In this document: positions 54,059-61,912 of the stretch, piece by piece | How the letters are laid out: every line of letters begins with the position of its first letter | Position numbering within the stretch: position 1 is the first letter of the stretch | Notes under the pieces: model-generated | The model's database searches: none | What the model was told of the DNA's origin: nothing | The model's input: only the letters and a program-made list of their open reading frames with translations | Position numbers and translations under genes: made by a program | Assembly: GCF_900104345.1 (NCBI RefSeq) | Contig: NZ_FNJN01000002.1 | Location: 434,001 to 498,000 of the forward strand | Reading direction: 5' to 3' | DNA: 64,000 bases | From: Microbacterium testaceum StLB037 | GTDB taxonomy: Bacteria > Actinomycetota > Actinomycetes > Actinomycetales > Microbacteriaceae

Positions 54059-57000
54059 ATGAGCACGAACGACTCCGGCACCCCCGTTTCCGCGCTCTCC
54101 TCGGACCTCCCCGGCCGTGCCGCTCGTATCGCCGGGACTCTCTCGCGCCGGACGCCACCGACCGCCTCGCCCCGTCGTGGCGCGCTGCCCACGGACCCCG
54201 CCGCGGCGGACTTCCTGGCCGCCGCGATCGACGGGATCTCGCGCCCGGAGTCCCTCACCTCGGCGGCCTCCGCCCTGCACCGCCTCGTCGACGATCTGCC
54301 GACGTCGCTCAACTGGTTCGTCCGCGGCGCTCTGCAGGTGGGCGGCGCCGTCGCCCCCGTCCTGCCCAGTCCCGCCGTGCCGATCGCGCGTCGGGCTCTG
54401 CGCGATCTCGTCTCGGTCCTCGTCCTCGACGCGCGGCCCGAGCGTCTCGGGCCGTCGCTCGAGGCTCTCGAATCCCCGGTCGAGGTGCGCCTGGTCGGCC
54501 CCGCGGTGGTCGGCGATGCCGGGGCGCGACGCCGGCTCGACGGCATCCGATCGCTGCTCGTTCGAGAGGACGTGGAGCGGATTTCGCTCGCGATCTCCGA
54601 CGTCGTGGTCGCACCGTCGCCGTGGGCCTTCGACGCCGAGGTCGAGCACGCGGCCGAGCGCCTGCTGCCGGTGTTCCTCGACGCGGTCGCCGCGCGCACG
54701 CACGTGACCCTCGTCGCCGAGGGGCGCGATGACCTCGATCTCACCGTCGCCGTGCTCACCCGCGTGCTCGAGGAGCCCCGTCTGACCGGGCTGCGGGCCG
54801 GCATCCAGGTGCCGATCGCCGTCGCCGAGACGGCCGCCGCGGTCCGCGAACTGTCGGCGTGGGCGCGCGTTCGCACCTCCGCGGGCGGTGCCCGCCTGAC
54901 GGTGCGGCTGAGCGACGCCGTCATCGAGACCCCGGATGCCGTTTCGGCGGCGCGCCACGGGTGGCCCGCCCCCTCGGTCACGGCGCGCGACGACGTGGAC
55001 GCCGCGCTCGTGCGCGGCCTGCGCGAGGCGCTGAGCGCGCGCGGGCAGGAGGGGTTCGCGGTCGAGGTCGCCACCGCCGACCCCGAGCGCGCCGCCCTCG
55101 CGCTCGCCCTCGCGGCGGAGGCCGGGGCCGAGATCGTGCTGGCGCTGCCGCACACCACCGCCTGGCTGCCGGGGGACGGGTACGTGCAGACGGCCCCCGC
55201 CGCGCATCCCGATGACCTCGACACCGTCGTCGCCCGCCTCGCCGCCGGGTACGCGCGAGCCGTGGCCGGAGCGCCCGACCTTCCCCTCGCTGTGCCCGAT
55301 CCGCCCGCCGGCGCAGACGAAGTGGACGCCGACCCCCCGGGTGCCGTCGAGGCACCCGAAACCGCGTCGATCGCGGCCCGGGTGCGTCGCGCTCTCGCCG
55401 CGGCCGAGCTCCCCGGGCCCGCCGCGCGCGTCGCACGGCGCGGAGTCGAGGGCGATCCGGCGATCCTGCGGGAACGCGTGGGCGACGACGCCGCCGAGCC
55501 CGGGCTCACGCAGGCGGTGCTGGGCATCGCGCGAGAGGCCGCGGCATCCGGAGACACCTCCGCCCTGGGACCGGACGTGCAGCAGATGCTCTTCGGCGGC
55601 CAGTCGTTCGTCGACACGGCCGTGTTCTCGGCCCGCGAGAGCGCCGAGCTCGCCGGAGGAGCTCCCGGGTTCCGCAACGTCGCCGACACCGATCCGACCG
55701 TGCCCGCCGACCGTGCCTGGGCGGTCGCCGTCCTGGGCCGGGTGTCCGACTCGACCGCCGGTGACGCCACCGCCGCCGCCGGGCGCGTCGACGACGAGGC
55801 GGGACTCGACGCGGTGATCGACCGCGTGCGCACCGCCGCCGAGTCGTGGGGTGCGCTCGCCGCCGCGGACCGCGCCGCCGTCCTGCAGTCGGCCGCGCGC
55901 AGTCTCGAGCAGCGCCGCGCCGAGGTGATCGAAGTGCTCGCCTCGGAGGGAGGGGCGCTGCTCTCCGAAGCCGACGCCGAAGTGAGCCAGGCGGTGGATG
56001 CCGCCGCCTACTACGCGGCGACGGCGAAAGAACTCGACCGCGTCCCCGGGGCCGTGTTCGTGCCCGATCGGGTGAGCGTGGTCGCCCCCCGATGGAACGC
56101 CCCCGTCGGCCTCTGCGCCGCCGAGACCTTGGCCGCTCTCGTCGCGGGGTCCGGAGTGGTGCTCACACCCTCGCCGCGCGCTCGTCGTGCCGGAGCCGTC
56201 GTGGCCGAGGCGCTGTGGGCCGCGGGAGTACCGCGCGACCTGCTCGCCTACGTCGACCTCAACGAAGACGCGTCCGGGCGGGCCCTGATCGCGCACCCCG
56301 GCGTCGACCGTGTGCTGCTCGCCGGCGCGCGCACCACCGCCGAACGCTTCGCCGCGTGGCGCCCCGCGCTGCCCGTGCAGGCGTTCACGGCCGGACGGAA
56401 TGTCGCGATCGTCGCCCCCTCGGCCGACCTCGACGCCGCCGTGACCGACATCGTGAGCGGCGCCTTCGCGCGCGCCGGTCAGGCCGCCACGGCCGTGTCG
56501 CTCGTGATCCTCGTGGGCGCCGTCGGGCGGTCCACGCGCTTCACTGAGCAGCTGAAGGATGCCGTCTCGTCGCTGCGAGTGGGACCTTCCGACGACCCGC
56601 TGTCCGACATCGGCCCGCTCGTCGAAGAACCCGCGGGAGAGGTGCGGCGCGCCCTGACCGTCCTCGGCGACGGCGAGCGGTGGCTCGTGGAGCCGCGAGA
56701 GCTCGACCTCGGGCCCGAGACGGCCGGCCGGTTCTGGTCGCCCGGCGTCCGCACGGGCGTCACCGCCGGCTCCCACCTGACCCGGGCCGCGGTCGCGGCG
56801 CCGGTGCTCGGCATCCTGCACGCTCCCACCGTCACCCGCGCGATCGAGTTGCAGAACGCGATCGGATCGGGGTTCGTGGCGGGCCTCCACACGCGCGATG
56901 AGGCAGACCTCGACCTCTGGCTCGACAGCGTCGAGGCGGCCGTCCTGCGGGTGAACCGCCCCTCGACCGGAGCGGTGATCCAACGCGAGCCCCTCGGTGG

Positions 57001-57772
57001 CTGGGGTGAGGCGTCCGCCGGTGACGGCGCCATGTCGGGCGGGCCGAACCGCCTCGTGACCCTCGGCTCGTGGCGCCCCTCGACGGGCGGGGCGTCGTCG
57101 TCGACCCTGCACCTGCGCGGCCTCGACTCGCGGATCACGGCGCTCATCGAGGCGGCTCAGCCCACCCTGTCGTACGAGGCGTTCGACTGGCTCCGTCGCG
57201 GAGCGCTCGCCGACGCCGTCGCGTGGGACCGCGAGTTCGGTCGCGTGCGAGACGTCTCGCGCCTGGGCGTCGAGCGCAACCTCCGTCGCTACCGGCCGGT
57301 CGACGTGGCCGTGCGTGCGACCGCCGACGCCGCGTGGCAGGCGGTCCTGCGCGTCCTCGTCGCCGCCGTCCGGTCGGGTTCGACCTTCAGCCTCAGCACG
57401 CCGGTGGGGCTGCCCGCGGCGGTCCGGCACCTGCTGGGCGAGAGCGGTGTCGCCGTGTCGGTCGAGAGCGATGCCGAGTGGCTGCAGCGCCTGGCGGGTG
57501 GCATCCCGGATGCCGCCGCCGACGACGCCGACACCCTCGTCGCGGCCCCGCGACCGGGTCGCCTGCGCCTGGTGGGACCGGCCGACACCGTCGCCGCGCT
57601 GCGCGCGGCCGTCGCCGAGACGGTCGGCGGGGACGTCTCGCTCACCGTGTACGCGAACGAGGTCACCACCGCGGGTCGCCTCGAGCTGCTGCCGTTCCTG
57701 CGGGAGCAGGCGGTGTCGATCGGGGCGTTCCGCTTCGGTGCGGTCGACGCGTGGAGTGCTGCGGTCATCTGA
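54059..57772 (+). CDS. PutA-like protein with degenerate proline dehydrogenase and P5C dehydrogenase sites
   Basis: A 1237-residue protein that follows bifunctional PutA in order: proline dehydrogenase-like region (about 100-430) and aldehyde dehydrogenase-like region (about 590-1000). Catalytic residues are missing. In the second region the Cys of GQKCSA is Ala810 (GQAATA), the Glu of ETSGKN is Phe776 (FTAGRN), and the Glu of EEVFGPV is Ala911 (AAVAAPV). In the first, VKGAY- and DMEEY-type motifs read RLSDAVIE and VAEGRDD. The remaining framework (SLVILVG, IGSGFVAGLHTR, REPLGGWGE) is well kept, with no frameshift, so it is probably a conserved non-catalytic protein and not a decaying pseudogene. 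A true PutA is expected elsewhere. Confidence 0.85.
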   Translation: MSTNDSGTPVSALSSDLPGRAARIAGTLSRRTPPTASPRRGALPTDPAAADFLAAAIDGISRPESLTSAASALHRLVDDLPTSLNWFVRGALQVGGAVAPVLPSPAVPIARRALRDLVSVLVLDARPERLGPSLEALESPVEVRLVGPAVVGDAGARRRLDGIRSLLVREDVERISLAISDVVVAPSPWAFDAEVEHAAERLLPVFLDAVAARTHVTLVAEGRDDLDLTVAVLTRVLEEPRLTGLRAGIQVPIAVAETAAAVRELSAWARVRTSAGGARLTVRLSDAVIETPDAVSAARHGWPAPSVTARDDVDAALVRGLREALSARGQEGFAVEVATADPERAALALALAAEAGAEIVLALPHTTAWLPGDGYVQTAPAAHPDDLDTVVARLAAGYARAVAGAPDLPLAVPDPPAGADEVDADPPGAVEAPETASIAARVRRALAAAELPGPAARVARRGVEGDPAILRERVGDDAAEPGLTQAVLGIAREAAASGDTSALGPDVQQMLFGGQSFVDTAVFSARESAELAGGAPGFRNVADTDPTVPADRAWAVAVLGRVSDSTAGDATAAAGRVDDEAGLDAVIDRVRTAAESWGALAAADRAAVLQSAARSLEQRRAEVIEVLASEGGALLSEADAEVSQAVDAAAYYAATAKELDRVPGAVFVPDRVSVVAPRWNAPVGLCAAETLAALVAGSGVVLTPSPRARRAGAVVAEALWAAGVPRDLLAYVDLNEDASGRALIAHPGVDRVLLAGARTTAERFAAWRPALPVQAFTAGRNVAIVAPSADLDAAVTDIVSGAFARAGQAATAVSLVILVGAVGRSTRFTEQLKDAVSSLRVGPSDDPLSDIGPLVEEPAGEVRRALTVLGDGERWLVEPRELDLGPETAGRFWSPGVRTGVTAGSHLTRAAVAAPVLGILHAPTVTRAIELQNAIGSGFVAGLHTRDEADLDLWLDSVEAAVLRVNRPSTGAVIQREPLGGWGEASAGDGAMSGGPNRLVTLGSWRPSTGGASSSTLHLRGLDSRITALIEAAQPTLSYEAFDWLRRGALADAVAWDREFGRVRDVSRLGVERNLRRYRPVDVAVRATADAAWQAVLRVLVAAVRSGSTFSLSTPVGLPAAVRHLLGESGVAVSVESDAEWLQRLAGGIPDAAADDADTLVAAPRPGRLRLVGPADTVAALRAAVAETVGGDVSLTVYANEVTTAGRLELLPFLREQAVSIGAFRFGAVDAWSAAVI

Positions 57773-57781
57773 GCGGTGTCC

Positions 57782-57895
57782 CGTCCTCGGCGCCGGCTGA
57801 GCCCCGCCCGTGCGCCGAGGACGCCCTCGTTCGCCGAGGACGCACGTGATTGGCGCCCGTTTCGTGCGGCTTCGCCGAAGGGACGCGTCCTCGGC
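57782..57895. repeat. Alternating CGTCCTCGGC palindromes before the GH51 gene
   Basis: The 10-base word occurs at 57782-57791 and 57886-57895 and inverted at 57814-57823 and 57833-57842, forming two hairpins in a row. They lie between the PutA-like and GH51 genes and may terminate the former. Confidence 0.65.
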
Positions 57896-57914
57896 CGCCC
57901 CCACGGGGTTTCGA

Positions 57915-57922
57915 AAACGTTT
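57915..57922. promoter_or_regulatory. Candidate LacI-type site AAACGTTT before the GH51 gene
   Basis: An 8-base perfect palindrome with central CG, set in GAAAACGTTTAG, 51 bases before ATG 57974. Such sites are typical of sugar-responsive LacI repressors in actinobacteria. It differs from the GTGAGCGCTCAC site of the secreted enzyme gene. Confidence 0.45.
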
Positions 57923-57973
57923 AGCGTGAACCCCGCGCCGGGGTAGCGTTCGTCGAAACCTCGAGGAGCACCG

Positions 57974-59488
57974 ATGACCGCTGCCCACCTGACCGTCGAC
58001 CCCCGCTTCGCGATCGGCCACGTGCGCCGACGCCTGTTCGGCGGATTCGTCGAGCACCTCGGTCGCCACGTCTACGACGGCATCTACGAGCCGGGCCACC
58101 CGGCGGCGGACGAGCAGGGGTTCCGCACCGATGTGCTCGAGCTCGTACGCGAGCTGGGCGTGTCGATGATCCGCTACCCCGGGGGCAACTTCGTGTCGGG
58201 GTTCCGCTGGGAAGACAGCGTCGGCCCGCGTGAGCAGCGCCCCCGCCGTCTCGACCTCGCGTGGCACTCGACCGAGACGAACGAGGTCGGCCTGCACGAG
58301 TTCGCCGACTGGCTCGACAAGGCCGGCTGCGAGCTCATGCTGGCCGTCAACCTCGGCACGCGCGGTGTTCTCGAGGCGCTCGACCTGCTCGAGTACAGCA
58401 ACGTGCCCGGCGGCACCGCCCTGTCGCAGCGGAGGATCGACAACGGCCGCGCCGAGCCGTTCGACGTGCGCGTGTGGTGCCTCGGCAACGAGATGGACGG
58501 ATCGTGGCAGCTCGGTCACCGCTCGGCCGACGACTACGGCACGCTCGCGGCGCAGACCGCCCGGGGCATGCGGCAGATGGACCCCTCGATCGAACTGGTC
58601 GTGTGCGGGTCGTCGGGGGCCGCGATGCCCACGTTCGGGGAGTGGGAGCGCGAGGTGCTCACCCACACTTACGACGACGTCGACATGGTCTCGTGCCACG
58701 CGTATTACCAGGAGCACGACGGCGACGCGGCCTCGTTCCTCGCCTCGGCCGTCGACATGGACCGCTTCATCGAGGCGGTCGTCGCCACCGCCGACCACGT
58801 CGGCGCCGCCCGCGGCAGCAGCAAGAAGATCGACATCTCGTTCGACGAGTGGAATGTCTGGTATATCGACCGCGTCGACGCCGTGAAGCCCACCGCGATC
58901 GACGACTGGCCCATCGCGCCGCGCCTGCTCGAAGACGTGTATTCGGTCCTGGATGCCGTCGTCTTCGGCAGTCTCCTGATCTCGCTGGTGAAACACGCCG
59001 ATCGCGTCGCCTCGGCCTCGCTCGCACAGCTCGTGAACGTGATCGCCCCGATCATGACCGAGCCCGGCGGCCCCGCGTGGCGCCAGACGACGTTCTTCCC
59101 CTTCGCCCTCACCTCGCGCCTCGCGCGGGGCGAGGCGGTGCGTCTGCGGGTCGAGGCGCCCACGATCGACACGGCGCGGTACGGCACGGTTTCCGCGGTG
59201 GATGCCGTGGCCACCGTCGACGACGCAGCGGAAGCCGTCGCGGTGTTCCTCGTCCACCGCGGCCTCGAGCGACCGGTGGACCTCGAGATCGACGTGAGCG
59301 CCTTCGGCGAGGTCGGGGTGGTCGAGACGCACCTGCTGCACGACGACGACCCCGGGGCGTCCAACACTCTCGACGACCCCGAACGCGTACGGCCGCGAAC
59401 GGTGCAGACGCGCCTGGGGAACGGCATCCTGTCCCTGACTCTGCCGCCGGTCGCGTGGGCTGCGGTGTCGCTGCGCCGGGTCGGCTGA
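57974..59488 (+). CDS. Intracellular alpha-N-arabinofuranosidase, GH51
   Basis: A 504-residue GH51 enzyme without a signal peptide. Acid/base Glu173 is in CLGNEMDG and nucleophile Glu292 in SFDEWNVW; the N-terminal GHVRRRLFGGFVEHLGRHVYDGIYEP and MIRYPGGNFVSGFRWED are family signatures. It releases arabinose from imported arabino-oligosaccharides. GAGGAG precedes ATG 57974. It pairs in function with the secreted GH43-GH51 enzyme at 46979. Confidence 0.95.
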   Translation: MTAAHLTVDPRFAIGHVRRRLFGGFVEHLGRHVYDGIYEPGHPAADEQGFRTDVLELVRELGVSMIRYPGGNFVSGFRWEDSVGPREQRPRRLDLAWHSTETNEVGLHEFADWLDKAGCELMLAVNLGTRGVLEALDLLEYSNVPGGTALSQRRIDNGRAEPFDVRVWCLGNEMDGSWQLGHRSADDYGTLAAQTARGMRQMDPSIELVVCGSSGAAMPTFGEWEREVLTHTYDDVDMVSCHAYYQEHDGDAASFLASAVDMDRFIEAVVATADHVGAARGSSKKIDISFDEWNVWYIDRVDAVKPTAIDDWPIAPRLLEDVYSVLDAVVFGSLLISLVKHADRVASASLAQLVNVIAPIMTEPGGPAWRQTTFFPFALTSRLARGEAVRLRVEAPTIDTARYGTVSAVDAVATVDDAAEAVAVFLVHRGLERPVDLEIDVSAFGEVGVVETHLLHDDDPGASNTLDDPERVRPRTVQTRLGNGILSLTLPPVAWAAVSLRRVG

Positions 59489-59729
59489 GTCGCGCGTCAG
59501 CGGTCGTTGCCCTTCGCGGGCGTCTCCGTGAAGGGCGACCCTCTTCGCGGCGGACCGCCGCGCCGAGCCACTCGCTCTCGCGTGCGGGCGCGTGCGAGAA
59601 TGACACCGGCGTGCCCGGACCGACCTTTCCCCGCACGGCGCCACATCGATCCGATGAGCGCCGCACGGGTTCGAAGGGCCACCGGGCCCCAGGACAGCGT
59701 CCGCCGCACCTTTCCTCCGAGGAGCAGAG

Positions 59730-60614
59730 ATGTCCGCTACCCCCACCGCCACCGCCGCCGAGTCCTCGACCGGCGCGCGCGTGCAGCAGCACCGCCGGTA
59801 CCTCATGTGCCGCCCCGAGCACTTCACGGTGAGCTACAGCATCAACCCGTGGATGGAGCCCTCGCGGCCCACCGACACGAACCTCGCCGTGCAGCAGTGG
59901 CAGGCGCTCTACGACACCTACGTCTCGCTCGGGCATGAGATCGAGCTCATCGACCCGCTCGAGGGTCTGCCCGACATGGTCTACACGGCCAACGGCGGCT
60001 TCGTGATCGACGGCATCGCGTACGGCCCGAAGTTCCGCTTCCGCGAGCGTGCCGCCGAGGCCCCCGCGTTCATCGACTGGTTCGCGGCGAACGGCTTCGA
60101 GGTCGCCGAGCCCGTCGAGGTCAACGAGGGCGAGGGTGACTTCCTCCTCGTGGGAGACACGATCCTCGCCGGCACCGGCTTCCGCTCGACCGGTGACAGC
60201 CACCGCGAGGTCGGCGAGGTCTTCTCGCGCGAGGTCGTGTCGCTGACGCTCACCGACCCGCGCTTCTACCACCTCGACACCGCGATCTCGGTGCTCGACC
60301 CCGTCGAGGGCCCGGGCGGCGTCGAGAAGGCCAACATCGCCTACCTCCCCACCGCGTTCGACGAGAAGAGCCAGGCGATCCTCCGCGAGCGCTACCCCGA
60401 CGCCATCCGGGTGGCGGATGCCGATGGCGCGGTCTTCGGCCTCAACTCGGCCAGCGACGGCAAGAACGTGATCATCTCGCCGCGTGCCGTCGGCTTCGAG
60501 GCGCAGCTGCGCGAGCGCGGCTACACCCCCGTCATGGTCGACCTCTCCGAGCTGCTGCTCGGCGGCGGCGGCATCAAGTGCTGCACCCTCGAACTGCGAG
60601 GCGGATCCCGATGA
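59730..60614 (+). CDS. Dimethylargininase/arginine-hydrolase-like amidinohydrolase
   Basis: A 294-residue guanidino-group-modifying enzyme of the DDAH family. The fold start RRYLMCRPEHFTVSYSINPWMEP, substrate acid region LPDMVYTANGGFV, catalytic His181 (FYHLDTAISVLD) and catalytic cysteine at the C-terminus (GGIKCCTLEL, Cys284/285) are all present. It is translationally coupled (ATGA) to an ornithine aminotransferase, which suggests a route from arginine or methylarginine to ornithine or citrulline and then to glutamate semialdehyde. Whether it hydrolyses free arginine fully to ornithine, as some members do, is not decided by sequence. GAGGAGC precedes ATG 59730. Confidence 0.88.
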   Translation: MSATPTATAAESSTGARVQQHRRYLMCRPEHFTVSYSINPWMEPSRPTDTNLAVQQWQALYDTYVSLGHEIELIDPLEGLPDMVYTANGGFVIDGIAYGPKFRFRERAAEAPAFIDWFAANGFEVAEPVEVNEGEGDFLLVGDTILAGTGFRSTGDSHREVGEVFSREVVSLTLTDPRFYHLDTAISVLDPVEGPGGVEKANIAYLPTAFDEKSQAILRERYPDAIRVADADGAVFGLNSASDGKNVIISPRAVGFEAQLRERGYTPVMVDLSELLLGGGGIKCCTLELRGGSR

Positions 60615-61828
60615 GCACCACCGTCGACGACCTCGGCGCCCGTCTCATCGCCGAAGAGGGCGCCCACCTCGCCCACAACTACCACCCGCTGCCGGTCGTC
60701 GTCTCGCGCGCCGAGGGCGTGTGGGTCACCGACGTCGAGGGCAAGCGCTACCTCGACCTGCTCTCGGCCTACTCCGCGCTGAACTTCGGCCACGGCCACC
60801 CGGCGATCCTCGCGGCCGCGCGCGAGCAGCTCGACCGCTTGACGCTCACGAGCCGCGCGTACCACAACGACCGTCTCGGGCCCTTCGCCACGGCGCTCGC
60901 GCAGCTCTGCGGCAAAGACACCGTGCTGCCGATGAACACCGGCGCCGAGGCCGTCGAGACCGGCATCAAGGTCGCGCGCGCCTGGGGTTACCGCACCAAG
61001 GGCATCGCACCTGATGCCGCGACCATCATCGTCGCGAACGGCAACTTCCACGGCCGCACGACCACGATCGTCGGCTTCAGCGACGACCCCACGGCGCACG
61101 ACGACTTCGGTCCGTACGCTCCGGGCTTTGTGCACGTGCCGTACGGAGACGCGGATGCCATCGCCGCGGCGATCGACGAGAACACCGCCGCGGTGCTGCT
61201 CGAGCCCATCCAGGGCGAGGCCGGCGTCGTCATCCCGCCCGAGGGGTTCCTGCAGCGCGTGCGCGAGATCTGCACGGCGAACAACGTGCTGTTCATCGCC
61301 GACGAGATCCAGTCGGGCCTCGGACGCGTCGGTGAGACCTTCGCGTGCGACCGCGAGGGCGTCGTGCCCGACGTGTACCTGCTCGGCAAGGCGCTGGGCG
61401 GCGGCATCCTGCCCGTGTCGGCCGTCGTCGCGGACGACGACGTGCTCGGCGTCATCCACGCCGGTGAGCACGGGTCGACCTTCGGGGGAAACCCGCTGGC
61501 TGCGGCCGTGGGTCTGCGGGTCGTCGAGATGCTGGCATCCGGAGAATTCCAGACCCGCGCGAAGGCGCTGGGGGCGCACCTCGAGGCGTCTCTGCAGACC
61601 CTCGTCGGCCACGGCGTCACCGCCGTGCGCATCGCGGGCCTGTGGGCCGGCGTCGACATCGATCCGGCGTACGGCACCGGCCGCGAGGTCGCCGAGAAGC
61701 TCCTCACCCGCGGCGTGCTCGTGAAGGACACGCACGGCCAGACGATCCGCATCGCCCCGCCGCTGACGATCCGCGCGACCGAGCTCGACTGGGCCGTCGA
61801 GCAGATCCGGCACGTGCTCGCGGGCTGA
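60611..61828 (+). CDS. rocD: Ornithine aminotransferase
   Basis: A 405-residue class III aminotransferase transferring the delta-amino group of ornithine to 2-oxoglutarate, giving glutamate semialdehyde. The PLP lysine is Lys260 in LLGKALGGGILPVSAV; other signatures are LMNTGAEAVE-type MNTGAEAVETGIK, ANGNFHGRTTTIVGFS and FIADEIQSGLGRVG. The start overlaps the amidinohydrolase stop. The product could feed proline or glutamate metabolism, the same intermediate PutA handles. Confidence 0.94.
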   Translation: MSTTVDDLGARLIAEEGAHLAHNYHPLPVVVSRAEGVWVTDVEGKRYLDLLSAYSALNFGHGHPAILAAAREQLDRLTLTSRAYHNDRLGPFATALAQLCGKDTVLPMNTGAEAVETGIKVARAWGYRTKGIAPDAATIIVANGNFHGRTTTIVGFSDDPTAHDDFGPYAPGFVHVPYGDADAIAAAIDENTAAVLLEPIQGEAGVVIPPEGFLQRVREICTANNVLFIADEIQSGLGRVGETFACDREGVVPDVYLLGKALGGGILPVSAVVADDDVLGVIHAGEHGSTFGGNPLAAAVGLRVVEMLASGEFQTRAKALGAHLEASLQTLVGHGVTAVRIAGLWAGVDIDPAYGTGREVAEKLLTRGVLVKDTHGQTIRIAPPLTIRATELDWAVEQIRHVLAG

Positions 61829-61843
61829 GCGCGCTTTCCCCGC

Positions 61844-61902
61844 GCGAGGGGTCAATTCCTGTCGCCTCCGGACACCCCAGGCGACCGAAGATGACCCCTC
61901 AC
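61844..61902. repeat. Intergenic palindrome, family GTGAGGGGTC (copy 6)
   Basis: Left arm GCGAGGGGTC-AATTCC-TGTCGCCT (61844-61867), right arm AGGCGACC-GAAGAT-GACCCCTCAC (61879-61902). It lies between convergent rocD and oxidoreductase genes, 10 bases from the latter's stop codon. Confidence 0.8.
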
Positions 61903-61912
61903 GCGAGGGGGC

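Noticed and set aside
54059..57772. Ordinary bifunctional PutA (proline to glutamate)
   Set aside because: The catalytic cysteine, two glutamates and the proline dehydrogenase signature residues are not present, so the enzymatic call is not supported.
51160..59827. Two more long minus-strand frames (51160-55833 and 53855-59827)
   Set aside because: They run opposite the PutA-like, protease-upstream and GH51 regions, carry no recognisable domain and have shadow-type composition.
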